Part shown: in pieces, positions 10,401 through 17,801 of the stretch
How the letters are laid out: every line of letters begins with the position of its first letter
Numbering within the stretch: the stretch's first letter is position 1
Assembly: GCA_965267245.1 (NCBI GenBank)
Contig: OZ253939.1
Coordinates: 1,984,001 to 2,048,000, forward strand
Source of the DNA: JANSWY01 sp965267245
GTDB taxonomy: Bacteria; Bacteroidota; Bacteroidia; Cytophagales; Cyclobacteriaceae
DNA: 64,000 bases
Direction of reading: 5' to 3'
The notes under the pieces: model-generated
What the model was told of the DNA's origin: nothing
What the model saw: the letters and a program-made list of their open reading frames with translations, nothing else
Database searches by the model: none
Position numbers and translations under genes: made by a program

Positions 10401-12505
10401 TCATCCTGATCAACCCTAGCCACAAATTCATACTCGAAATCATCACCATTGTCAGGGATACTCAATATAACATTTACTGTTCCTACTAAAGTATCATTCA
10501 CAAAGTCTGAAGCTTCTAAGGTATCTTCAACGAAAATATCAGCAAAATTAGGATCATCAGAAGAAGAGACGCTATATGTAAGAATCGCATCATCCGGAAT
10601 AGAAGAACCTCTATTGATCACCCAGTAAGTAAGATCAATTCCACCTACAGTATCAATCTGAGATCTAGGGATCTCGTTGTAAGGAACTCTTACTATAACA
10701 GATAAGTCAGTGTCATCATTTACTTCAATAGATACATTGTCTATGGCTAAATCAGTATCATATTCACCACCATTATTAGAAGTATACTGAAAAACAATTC
10801 TAAGGTCCTGACCAGCATAGTCATTTAAGCTTAAGGTAGCATCATCTACACTTCCACCAGCTTCATCAAGTTCTTCTGCGTAATCATCATCAGTCCAAAG
10901 AGAAGTCAAAGTACCATCTTCTTCCCAAACCCATACTGTGAAGTCAGCAAAGTTACCATCTCCGTCACTTCCTGATCCAAGTACTTCTGGGTTTCCACCA
11001 ATAAAGTTATACACATCATCAAGATCGAAATCGAAAACTAACTCATACTGTTCGCTACCTGTAACCGCAGGGATTGTAACTGGAGGTGTTACCAGCCATT
11101 CATTTTGCTTGGAGTTATTATCATCTTGAGTAACAATCATCTCATTACCACTTTCTCTCCAGGAAGCAGCCTGAGGATCAAGATTACCATTTCCATCAAC
11201 ATCTTGTGAAAGTTGCCAGTTATTTGGAATCTCACCAGTTGCTGTCGAGTTGAAATCCTCTGAGAATGGTACAGCAAATGCTACAGAGTTTACTACTCTT
11301 GCTTCAAGCTGTCCACCAAATTCAGTGTTATAATATATTGTTGCACTACCATCAGTTACTTCAATGTCTAATTGAACAGTACCAATATTAGAAATGTCAG
11401 GAGTACCTGAAATTGTCGCAGTACCGTCACCATTGTTAGTGATAGAGAACCAATCCTCATTGAAATCAGGGAATACATCCAGTGTATCAAAAGTAAGTCC
11501 TGAACCATCAGGATCATCTTCGTCAGTAGCACTAATTGTATATTCTGTAGTCTCACCAACCTGGAAGATCATCATGTCACCAGGGAACCTTGATGAAAAT
11601 TCAGGAGCTGCTGGTGAAGAAGTTGTCAGGAATGTGTGGATATCACCAGTTTCGTCTCTATCAAATTCATCGTTTACATCAAAGAAAACAACCTGACCAT
11701 CGTCTGCCGCAGCTTCAGAAATTATTTCAAATGTATTAGTTGTTAACTGATTGATCATGAAAACATAACTACCAGCAGTAAGGTCTAAATTCAATGGAAT
11801 TTCTACTACTTCAGTACCAGTAGAAGGAATTAATTGAATTGGAGAAGTATACACCAATGTACCTGTACTTGCTGTAGGGCTAGCCACTGAATAAACAGAA
11901 ACGTTAAATTCAGTATTTGCTGCAGCAGCATTATCAAATTCAACTGTCAGTGATTCAACAAAATCATCTACCTGAAACCAATACTGCGCTCCAATGGAAC
12001 CATATTGGTTAGGTTGATTTGTCGCATCAGCACCTCCATCATATCTCCTGTAAGTATCATCAGTTACTTCAACCGAAAATCCAAGTGCTGTTACTGTACC
12101 TGTACTGTTACCTAGTTCCCAGGCTCCAGTAAAGTTAAAGTTATTCGCACCAGCACTAAGGGCAAAAGTAGCAGCAGTATTTGCATCTACTGTATCAATT
12201 TGTTGATTAGTAACAGTATCTGGAAATGAAGATGGCGCAGAAGGCCAAATATCACTCTCCTCAACAAAATTTTCACCAAATGCATCACCTGAAATTGTTT
12301 CAGTAACATTTAGAGTATCTTCTGTAAAAGATACACCATCGACCCAAACATAATTGGCTCTCAAACCATAACTATCCTCGACGTGCTTCGTCGGTATCTG
12401 GTTATAATCTATAGGTTGGTCAAAATAGACGTCCACCTGCTGTGCAAAGGTCTCATGGAAACCAATCAACGCCATCGCACATATAAATAATAATATTTTT
12501 TTCAT
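7448..12505 (-). CDS. Giant T9SS-secreted multidomain adhesin-like protein, 1685 aa
   Basis: It begins with a signal peptide (MKKILLFICAMALIGFHETFAQQ). The C-terminal about 75 residues, from VWPNPTDEEF to TRVVIE, form a type IX sorting domain, so the protein should be exported across the outer membrane and anchored or released. In between lie a YTISATDEDDPDGSGL Ig/cadherin-like repeat (residues about 320-400), a cleaved-adhesin/MAM-like domain (PFSEDFNSTATGEIPNNW, about 415-600), at least two copies of a roughly 300-residue module ending FVRG(D/N)E(D/N)D(L/I)Y...DIR(V/M)YF, and four putative Ig/cadherin-like repeats (YSYTATGTDALGE, YEYRVVATDNEGD, YEYMISASDADGD). The protein is very acidic, with many Asp runs, which suggests calcium binding. 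The role is probably surface adhesion or matrix; the partner is likely the following GSGY-repeat lipoprotein (inference). Confidence 0.85.
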   Translation of the reverse strand: MKKILLFICAMALIGFHETFAQQVDVYFDQPIDYNQIPTKHVEDSYGLRANYVWVDGVSFTEDTLNVTETISGDAFGENFVEESDIWPSAPSSFPDTVTNQQIDTVDANTAATFALSAGANNFNFTGAWELGNSTGTVTALGFSVEVTDDTYRRYDGGADATNQPNQYGSIGAQYWFQVDDFVESLTVEFDNAAAANTEFNVSVYSVASPTASTGTLVYTSPIQLIPSTGTEVVEIPLNLDLTAGSYVFMINQLTTNTFEIISEAAADDGQVVFFDVNDEFDRDETGDIHTFLTTSSPAAPEFSSRFPGDMMIFQVGETTEYTISATDEDDPDGSGLTFDTLDVFPDFNEDWFSITNNGDGTATISGTPDISNIGTVQLDIEVTDGSATIYYNTEFGGQLEARVVNSVAFAVPFSEDFNSTATGEIPNNWQLSQDVDGNGNLDPQAASWRESGNEMIVTQDDNNSKQNEWLVTPPVTIPAVTGSEQYELVFDFDLDDVYNFIGGNPEVLGSGSDGDGNFADFTVWVWEEDGTLTSLWTDDDYAEELDEAGGSVDDATLSLNDYAGQDLRIVFQYTSNNGGEYDTDLAIDNVSIEVNDDTDLSVIVRVPYNEIPRSQIDTVGGIDLTYWVINRGSSIPDDAILTYSVSSSDDPNFADIFVEDTLEASDFVNDTLVGTVNVILSIPDNGDDFEYEFVARVDQDDNVPTGDDEQFNYIYVGSPDQNLSANINNALSKTILDDEGATDVEDSEGLGAGIGTVIELVQDDYLGGFYVNFDDTGDEYTIKVIALASADATSGTLVAEIDEYSNGDPLESGLNNNEVELLDDEDFDNYLKLDAGFYAILVSSNSTLELNSSDPSDDRADAGSFVRGDEDDLYSLEDDDGDVDIRVYFSDYINYSVIADTEYEEIPRTQIDLTNGYDFEGTIIKRGNSTPSLLVTGVISSDNDDWEDVEFENIIDASVDFAGTDTVTLVYNFQPWLVDDDDNDTYTFTIEVEHLGDDDTDNNSAYADSDQSEDLRVGDATADFNSDEDNSLGGFLGYDEDEDASGDFGDGLGEVFELTNDDYLSAIYIGWASGGGNEDISVSIISVTDENATSGTVVAVIDEDGVNNPLEANDNTYIQVEDDPDFDKDIFLEAGYYVIMVNPVDDADNDWAIQGSSPNDDKEDFGSFVRGNENDIYTDDDDDGNLDIRMYFRDNSAPQFFDPRGTDGGDGGGGVDISTAVSDITLNIVETVADTARVLVKDPQEFDTFTIEQVNTNLSFLTINTDAAGFDIIVAATAPVGEYSARIMAFDKLDTAFFTIYIDVEENPAPQFTTAPVLTATEGTAYSYTATGTDALGETVTAAADVVPAWLTATVSGDSVTVAGTPDADDVGTHAVKLRLTDASGRIAQQSYVITVSANTPPKFKSTPETTGVEGFEYEYRVVATDNEGDALSYNVTDPTGFTFTDMGGGVGMLESASLPAGTTTVTIEVTDGINAVQQVFDIVVASTNTAPTIDSAPSNDPDTATVGTVYEYMISASDADGDAVQFNYTAMPSWLQLQNLGGGTARIYGNPTNPGDYNVSFYATDGQDGSAAQAYVVRVVAAGSVADIDEEDTDEEEAAQDIADDQDEVAAEIAVWPNPTDEEFIQIHELEEAAKAVLFDQSGSVVKEVMLQKGDHRIDISDVENGIYFLKIGGSKTTRVVIE

Positions 12506-12532
12506 TTTATATATTTTTTGATGATTTCTAGT

Positions 12533-15500
12533 TTATTCAAAATCTTCAGTTGTTCTGACACCTGTACCTAGATAAATGTCCCGTACATATGTTTGATCCG
12601 TGAACGCATCAAAATCCAGACTAACTCCGTCACCCAGCACACGTGGATCTACCGCATTCTGAGGAATGTTTCTTCCAGTATAACCACTACCTTGATTAGT
12701 GATGTATGGATCACCAATTCCACCATTTTCGATAAATTCAATTGCTGCTGTAGCTCCACTACCTCTTCCTGGCAAAATTGGAACAATTGTAATTCCCGGA
12801 ATTTCAACATATCCAGTTCCAACGTTATCCACATCCAAATCGGTAATTCTACCATCGTTAGAGATTGTTAAATCAATCTCAGCAGTTTGCACAAACGTCG
12901 GAGCGACTAGATCAACATCAGGTGCATCAACATATCCACTACCAGGGTTGGTAATTGTGATTTCTACCACAAGACCATCTTGAATTCTTGCCACAGCCGC
13001 GGCTCCAGAACCACCTGTATCTTCATTATCAAAAGATACTATAGGTGCAACAACGTATCCAGCTCCCGGATCATCTATCTGAATTTGCTCAAGTTGTCCA
13101 GCTCCTGAGAATACATTAGCTGAAAGATTAGCACCATCCAAATAAGTTCTGATGTCAAGTGTGAAATTTGCTGGGTTAGAAAAAGCAAGGTTACCTCCAG
13201 ATGCAAGGATATTGAATCCTGTCACTTCGCCATTAGCAATAGTTGACTGTATCATAACTTCTTCTGTATCATCGTTTTCTGAACCAAAGTATAGTAATCT
13301 CACGTTTGGCTGAGCAGTGTACCCTTCTCCTGGATCAGTCAGCATGATAGAACTAAGTTCACCATCTCCTAAGTCAGCAGAGAATTGCGCTCTTGTAGTA
13401 CACTCATCGCAATCTACAATTACGTTTACAACACTTGAAAATTCATAACCAGAACCACCAGTCACTAACTCCAACTCATCAATTTCGAATGTAATTTCAG
13501 CAGTTGCGGTAGCTCCAGATCCGTAATCCAATACAGGATTGAATACAACAGTTGGAACTGACTCATACCCAGAACCACCGTCAGTTACATTCACATCAAG
13601 TACAGACATATTTGGTCTAACTGTAACATCAACGTCAGTAGTGATTTCATCACCATCGATGAAAACAGCTGGCTCATTTTGGTAATCATCAGCATCTGCG
13701 GTATTGTATGCAATTTCATATCCAGAACCAGGATTTACTATCTGAATAGAACTTATTTCATAGGCCAATACTGCAGTAGCAGTAGCCTGAACACCTGTTC
13801 CACTTACTGGAGCACTAATTTCGATTGTTGGTGTTGAAGTAAATCCAAATCCTTGCTCTCTAATAGTAATAGATTCAACCTCTCCATCAGAGTTGATTTC
13901 AGCGTCAGCAGAAGCAGCTTGTCCACCCCCACCGATGATATAAACAGACGGAGCAGATACATATCCTGAACCTGCATTTGTTAGTTCAATTCTCCAAAGG
14001 GCACCATTATTCATATCCAAAGCTGCAATAGCTTGTGCACCACTACCATTAAAACCATTATCCTGGATTTCAATGGATGGAGGAGTTTCATAGCGATCAT
14101 CAAAATTATCACCTAAAATAATTGAGTGAATTGGGTGATGATCAGTCATTACTGCAGTAGCATCAGCTTCATCCTCAGCCTCACCAATGAAGTTTACTTC
14201 AGGAGGAGCAATAAAACCACTACCAACAGTATTTACAGTAACATCATCTACAGTACCACTTAGTACAGCTCGAGCTGTTGCTCCACTTCCTTCTCCTGAT
14301 TCAATGATCACATTTGGTTCTGAAGTGTATCCTTGTCCAACAACAGTGTTCTCAAAATCAACAACGCTGTAAGTTATATATGGTGTTGCTGAAGCAGGAT
14401 CTCCATCGTCTTCTACAGTTTCTAAATCGATACCTACAGAAGAGCCAGCGTCATATCCAGAACCTGGTTCTGTGATTTCCACTGATGTAATTCTACCATT
14501 TGAAATAAATGCTTCAGCTGTTGCCTGAATTCCAAAAGGATCATCTGGCGCATCAATTACTAGCGTAGGAGGTTGTGTATAACCCACACCATCATTCTCA
14601 ATTGTAATAGATACGATTCCTGAAGGTGTTAAATAAGCAGTTGCTTCAGCTTCACTAACCGGTGGGTTTGAAGCATCACCTGTTGGTGGATCTACGAATG
14701 CCAATGCTCTTGGAATATCGGAATCATCAGGAATATTTGATGGATCATAAGAGCTTTCATCCGGATCGTAAGCGAAAATTGTTCTTACAGTCCTTACATC
14801 ATGTATTTCATCTCCATTGAAGTTATCCATCAATAGTGTCTGATCTGCTACTAAGTCTGAAACATCCAGTTTGATAGGAAGTCCATTCGCAGTAGATGGC
14901 ACCTGGATGGTATATATACCACTTGAGTTTGTTGTATCAGATAATACAGCATCAGACCATGCGATATTTACAATTTTGGCAATTTCTTTACAGTTCTGAC
15001 AATCACCGTCATCGTAGAATTCTACTCCAGGGAAATAAGTATCTCTAAAATCAGAATCATCAAAATCGATGGATGCCGAAATAAATACTCCTGCAGCAGG
15101 ATCATGTACCAGTGTATCAGTCAAGTCCTGTTCAAAAGTTACTCGACCAGTTACGGTTGATAAATTCTGCGTTGTAGAAAATAATGGAACCAATGTGGCG
15201 GCTTGTCTTTCAACTCCAGTTAATGCAGAAGCCAAAACAGCTAAAGAATCCTGAAGATTTACAGACAAGTAAACAATCATATCAACGCTGGTGTATTCAT
15301 CATCGTCGATACTAACGCTTACCGTTCCAATTCTTAAATCAGCAAAAGAAGCAATTCCCGATGCATCGGTGGTTGCGATTTGCGTGGTTCCATGTTGGCT
15401 TACAGTAACTGTAACTCCTTCAAGCGATGGATCTCCATCTACTCTATCGTCAGAGTCATTAAGAAAACCAGCACCGCTGGCAGCTACTACATTGACACTA

Positions 15501-15673
15501 TAGTCAATGATACCACCAACCTTCTCTAAAGAATCCCTAACACTCTGTATGGAATCCTCAAATGCGAGTTGCTCCCGTGTGGCGTCAAGCTCAGAAAAGT
15601 CATCCTCCTTACAAGCGAAGAATAGACCGACACCTAATACTAGGAACAATCCATAATGTACTATTCTTTTCAT
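12533..15673 (-). CDS. Lipoprotein with about 15 GSGY-type beta repeats
   Basis: The chosen start is at 15673 (MKRIVHYGLFLVLGVGLFFAC), which gives a lipobox Cys at residue 21; the longer frame adds 28 AT-rich leader residues. After a carboxypeptidase-regulatory-like segment (VTVTVSQHGTTQIATTDASG) and a region with CQNCKEIAK, most of the 1046 residues consist of about 60-80-residue repeats. The repeat pattern is G(S/T)GYxxxPxVxI, then GxGAxAxAxI, then a strand, then the next GSGY. I count about 14-15 units, for example GSGYVSAPSVYI, GTGYVEIPGITI and GSGYESVPTVVF. Such repeats suggest a long beta-helix or fibre. It lies 27 bases upstream of the T9SS adhesin gene on the same strand, so the two are likely one operon. 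Function unknown; a surface fibre or adhesin is inferred. Confidence 0.8.
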   Translation of the reverse strand: MKRIVHYGLFLVLGVGLFFACKEDDFSELDATREQLAFEDSIQSVRDSLEKVGGIIDYSVNVVAASGAGFLNDSDDRVDGDPSLEGVTVTVSQHGTTQIATTDASGIASFADLRIGTVSVSIDDDEYTSVDMIVYLSVNLQDSLAVLASALTGVERQAATLVPLFSTTQNLSTVTGRVTFEQDLTDTLVHDPAAGVFISASIDFDDSDFRDTYFPGVEFYDDGDCQNCKEIAKIVNIAWSDAVLSDTTNSSGIYTIQVPSTANGLPIKLDVSDLVADQTLLMDNFNGDEIHDVRTVRTIFAYDPDESSYDPSNIPDDSDIPRALAFVDPPTGDASNPPVSEAEATAYLTPSGIVSITIENDGVGYTQPPTLVIDAPDDPFGIQATAEAFISNGRITSVEITEPGSGYDAGSSVGIDLETVEDDGDPASATPYITYSVVDFENTVVGQGYTSEPNVIIESGEGSGATARAVLSGTVDDVTVNTVGSGFIAPPEVNFIGEAEDEADATAVMTDHHPIHSIILGDNFDDRYETPPSIEIQDNGFNGSGAQAIAALDMNNGALWRIELTNAGSGYVSAPSVYIIGGGGQAASADAEINSDGEVESITIREQGFGFTSTPTIEISAPVSGTGVQATATAVLAYEISSIQIVNPGSGYEIAYNTADADDYQNEPAVFIDGDEITTDVDVTVRPNMSVLDVNVTDGGSGYESVPTVVFNPVLDYGSGATATAEITFEIDELELVTGGSGYEFSSVVNVIVDCDECTTRAQFSADLGDGELSSIMLTDPGEGYTAQPNVRLLYFGSENDDTEEVMIQSTIANGEVTGFNILASGGNLAFSNPANFTLDIRTYLDGANLSANVFSGAGQLEQIQIDDPGAGYVVAPIVSFDNEDTGGSGAAAVARIQDGLVVEITITNPGSGYVDAPDVDLVAPTFVQTAEIDLTISNDGRITDLDVDNVGTGYVEIPGITIVPILPGRGSGATAAIEFIENGGIGDPYITNQGSGYTGRNIPQNAVDPRVLGDGVSLDFDAFTDQTYVRDIYLGTGVRTTEDFE

Positions 15674-16161
15674 AAAGTTTATTATTTGGTTAAAGTGTGT
15701 ATAAAAAGTTTTTGTAAAATATATTAATTGATTAATTGAATATTCGATAAGCATCACCTCTACACTGATAGGCAGAGCAATTACAGAAAGAATAAATCTT
15801 ACTCTTCATTGGATCAGAAAAAGCAACTATATGATTGTCAGTAGCTAAGCTAATATTGTAATATAAATTTGTGGACCTAGTCTCTAGCATAGGACTTTGG
15901 CGATGTTGGTTTTGGGTTAAAAATAGAAATCTTTGGAACATCTTCAAAACAATGACCTTAATAAATTACAATTATTTAATCCAAAGTTCATACAACTCTG
16001 GTATTGAAAACTTCCTAATTCCTGATGAGAATTTAAACAATCAATCCACAGATTCAAAAATAGAAGGCATAAATTTTTGCAACATCGCAATCTTTTGGCA
16101 TTTATTCGTGTCATCAACCTTCCATAAATGCCTATAAATCAGTTAGTATCAAATGATCATT
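15674..16161. other. Gene-free upstream region
   Basis: These 488 AT-rich bases lie between the repeat lipoprotein start and the end of the kinase-like gene. The short frames here lack signal peptides, domain signals or sensible composition. It must contain the promoter of the two-gene adhesin operon, but I could not place a convincing -33/-7 pair. No repeats, RNA gene or terminator were recognised. Confidence 0.4.
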
Positions 16162-16869
16162 CTAAACTGTTTCAGAAATCTTATCAGGTAACTCAATGAC
16201 GTGTCTATTTTGAAGTTCCATTAAAATGATATCAACTATTCCTTCTTCATCTATTGTTTTCCTGTTGATAATCATATCGTATATACTGTCATCATAATGC
16301 CCGCGACTCATCTGGTTATTCCAAATAACTCGTTTTCTATCGGTATCGAGGCATATCATACGTGCTTCCTCCAATGAAACACTTCTTTTTTTACTTATCT
16401 CTTGAGCTCGCCATTCTAATGGAGCCATCAATTTGATATGAAGGCTTTTAGGAACTTTCTTTGAGAAGTATGCTCCTCCCCTACCCACAATTACAACATT
16501 TCCTTCCTTTATATAATGCCCCATTACTTCTGACAGTGAATCAATAACAGCTCCACTCGTTATATAATGTTGTGTGAAAGAGGAAAGCAATTCATCAACT
16601 ACAGACTCAGGACCTGGGTTCATAACCGTCTTTATTTTTTGAGTTGATACATGTAAATCTTTCGCAGCTTCTTCCAGAACTTGTCTGTTGATATATTTCC
16701 ATGACTGCTTAGATTGATGTAGTTCGTCAAGTCTATGGATTATTTTATGTGCAATGGGAGTTGCCGAGCAACCATGCTCTCTTGAAATTGTGATGACGGG
16801 ACCAGGTGCCTGAGATTGCTGCTTCACCCTATCCCGATTTTCCATATATTTTTTTAGATCAATTTTCAT
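16162..16869 (-). CDS. Cytidylate kinase-like family protein
   Basis: This 235-residue soluble protein belongs by pattern to the cytidylate-kinase-like family: PVITISREHGCSATPIAHKI near 24-43 is the modified P-loop region, VVIVGRGGAYFSKK near 125-138 is a conserved middle motif, and a basic LDTDRKRVIW helix is typical. Family members are common in Bacteroidota and Deltaproteobacteria; true CMP phosphorylation has not been shown for most, and the P-loop differs from canonical GxxGxGK. Translation is unusual for this genome: a near-perfect AGGAGG lies 5 bases before the ATG. The gene stands alone, divergent from the fatty-acid-hydroxylase-like gene. Confidence 0.8.
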   Translation of the reverse strand: MKIDLKKYMENRDRVKQQSQAPGPVITISREHGCSATPIAHKIIHRLDELHQSKQSWKYINRQVLEEAAKDLHVSTQKIKTVMNPGPESVVDELLSSFTQHYITSGAVIDSLSEVMGHYIKEGNVVIVGRGGAYFSKKVPKSLHIKLMAPLEWRAQEISKKRSVSLEEARMICLDTDRKRVIWNNQMSRGHYDDSIYDMIINRKTIDEEGIVDIILMELQNRHVIELPDKISETV

Positions 16870-16870
16870 A

Positions 16871-16881
16871 ATGACCTCCTC
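16871..16881 (-). promoter_or_regulatory. Strong Shine-Dalgarno site
   Basis: On the minus strand, AGGAGGTCATT directly precedes ATG. Most leaders in this window are A/T-rich without Shine-Dalgarno sites, as is usual in Bacteroidota, so this near-consensus site stands out and confirms the start at 16869. Confidence 0.7.
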
Positions 16882-16980
16882 TTTTTGAATTAATGTGCTT
16901 AACCCTATTAAAGTACCATGAAACCATCAGAATTGAAAGGCTCTGAAATCGCTTCAAATATGATTTTTATCAGTTTTGAA

Positions 16981-16997
16981 GTATCTTGATCAGATAC
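16981..16997. promoter_or_regulatory. 17-bp palindrome, candidate operator
   Basis: GTATCT-TGATC-AGATAC is a perfect 6-bp inverted repeat with a 5-base centre, 28 bases upstream of the ATG at 17025, inside the divergent promoter region. The length and spacing suit a dimeric repressor site. No regulator was identified nearby, so the role is only inferred. Confidence 0.35.
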
Positions 16998-17024
16998 AAA
17001 TATTTGTTGAGCTGTACTTAAAAA

Positions 17025-17801
17025 ATGTTAGAAACTATAAACACAACCAATTACCTTATTCCATCTAATTTTTTACTCCTCACAAGTATTTTCTTTCTTG
17101 CAATCTTTCTGAGGTATATCATATTAGCTGGAGCTATTCAATATTTGTCTTACTCGTTGACCAAGAAACTTTACTACAGACGAACACTCAATACAAGTGA
17201 AGTACGGAGCAAACAAATCGCTAAGGAAATATACTATTCCGGTATAACTTCATTAATATTTTCAGTGACTGGTTCACTTATAGTGATTGCCTGGAAACAA
17301 GGAAATACACAACTCTATACTGACATTCAATATCTACCTCTTTGGTATCTTCCAGTATCCCTTGCTTTAAGTATGTTTATTCATGAGACCTATTATTATT
17401 GGCTGCACCGTTGGATGCACAAATCCTATATATATAGGAGTATGCATAAAACACATCACGACAGTATCAATACATCAGCATTTACATCATTTTCATTTCA
17501 TCCTTTGGAATCAATTGCTCAAGCCATAGTCATCCCAGGTCTGATTTTCTTTCTACCAATGCATATTAGTATTCTTGCTATTCTACTAATTATCATGACT
17601 GTAAGTGCAATTATCAATCACCTGGGAATTGAATTTTATCCAAATGGATTCCATAAACACTGGATAGGTAAATGGCTTATCGGTGCTACACATCATAATT
17701 TACACCATAAGAAATTCAGGTGTAATTATGGCCTGTACTTTACATTTTGGGATAAATGGATGAAAACTGAAAGTGAAGATTACAAAATAGACATTCACTA
17801 A
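17025..17801 (+). CDS. Fatty acid hydroxylase / sterol desaturase family membrane protein
   Basis: This 258-residue integral membrane protein has hydrophobic segments at about 13-45, 70-90, 105-120 and 165-200. The di-iron histidine boxes are all present: HETYYYWLHRWMH (H120, H128, H132), HKTHH (H141, H144, H145) and HHNLHH (H223, H224, H227, H228). Family enzymes hydroxylate or desaturate lipids at the membrane; in Bacteroidota they often act on fatty acids, carotenoids or sphingolipids, and the substrate here is unknown. It converges with the symporter gene, and the two stop codons overlap by 4 bases. It probably has nothing to do with the GlcNAc locus beyond adjacency. Confidence 0.88.
   Translation: MLETINTTNYLIPSNFLLLTSIFFLAIFLRYIILAGAIQYLSYSLTKKLYYRRTLNTSEVRSKQIAKEIYYSGITSLIFSVTGSLIVIAWKQGNTQLYTDIQYLPLWYLPVSLALSMFIHETYYYWLHRWMHKSYIYRSMHKTHHDSINTSAFTSFSFHPLESIAQAIVIPGLIFFLPMHISILAILLIIMTVSAIINHLGIEFYPNGFHKHWIGKWLIGATHHNLHHKKFRCNYGLYFTFWDKWMKTESEDYKIDIH

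Noticed and set aside
12593..15503. Several open frames antisense or shifted within the GSGY-repeat gene
   Set aside because: They arise from the repetitive sequence of the real gene, contain no independent domains and lack start signals.
15732..16137. Two short open frames in the region upstream of the repeat lipoprotein
   Set aside because: Low-complexity composition, no signal or domain, overlapping on opposite strands and no plausible leader; treated as non-coding.
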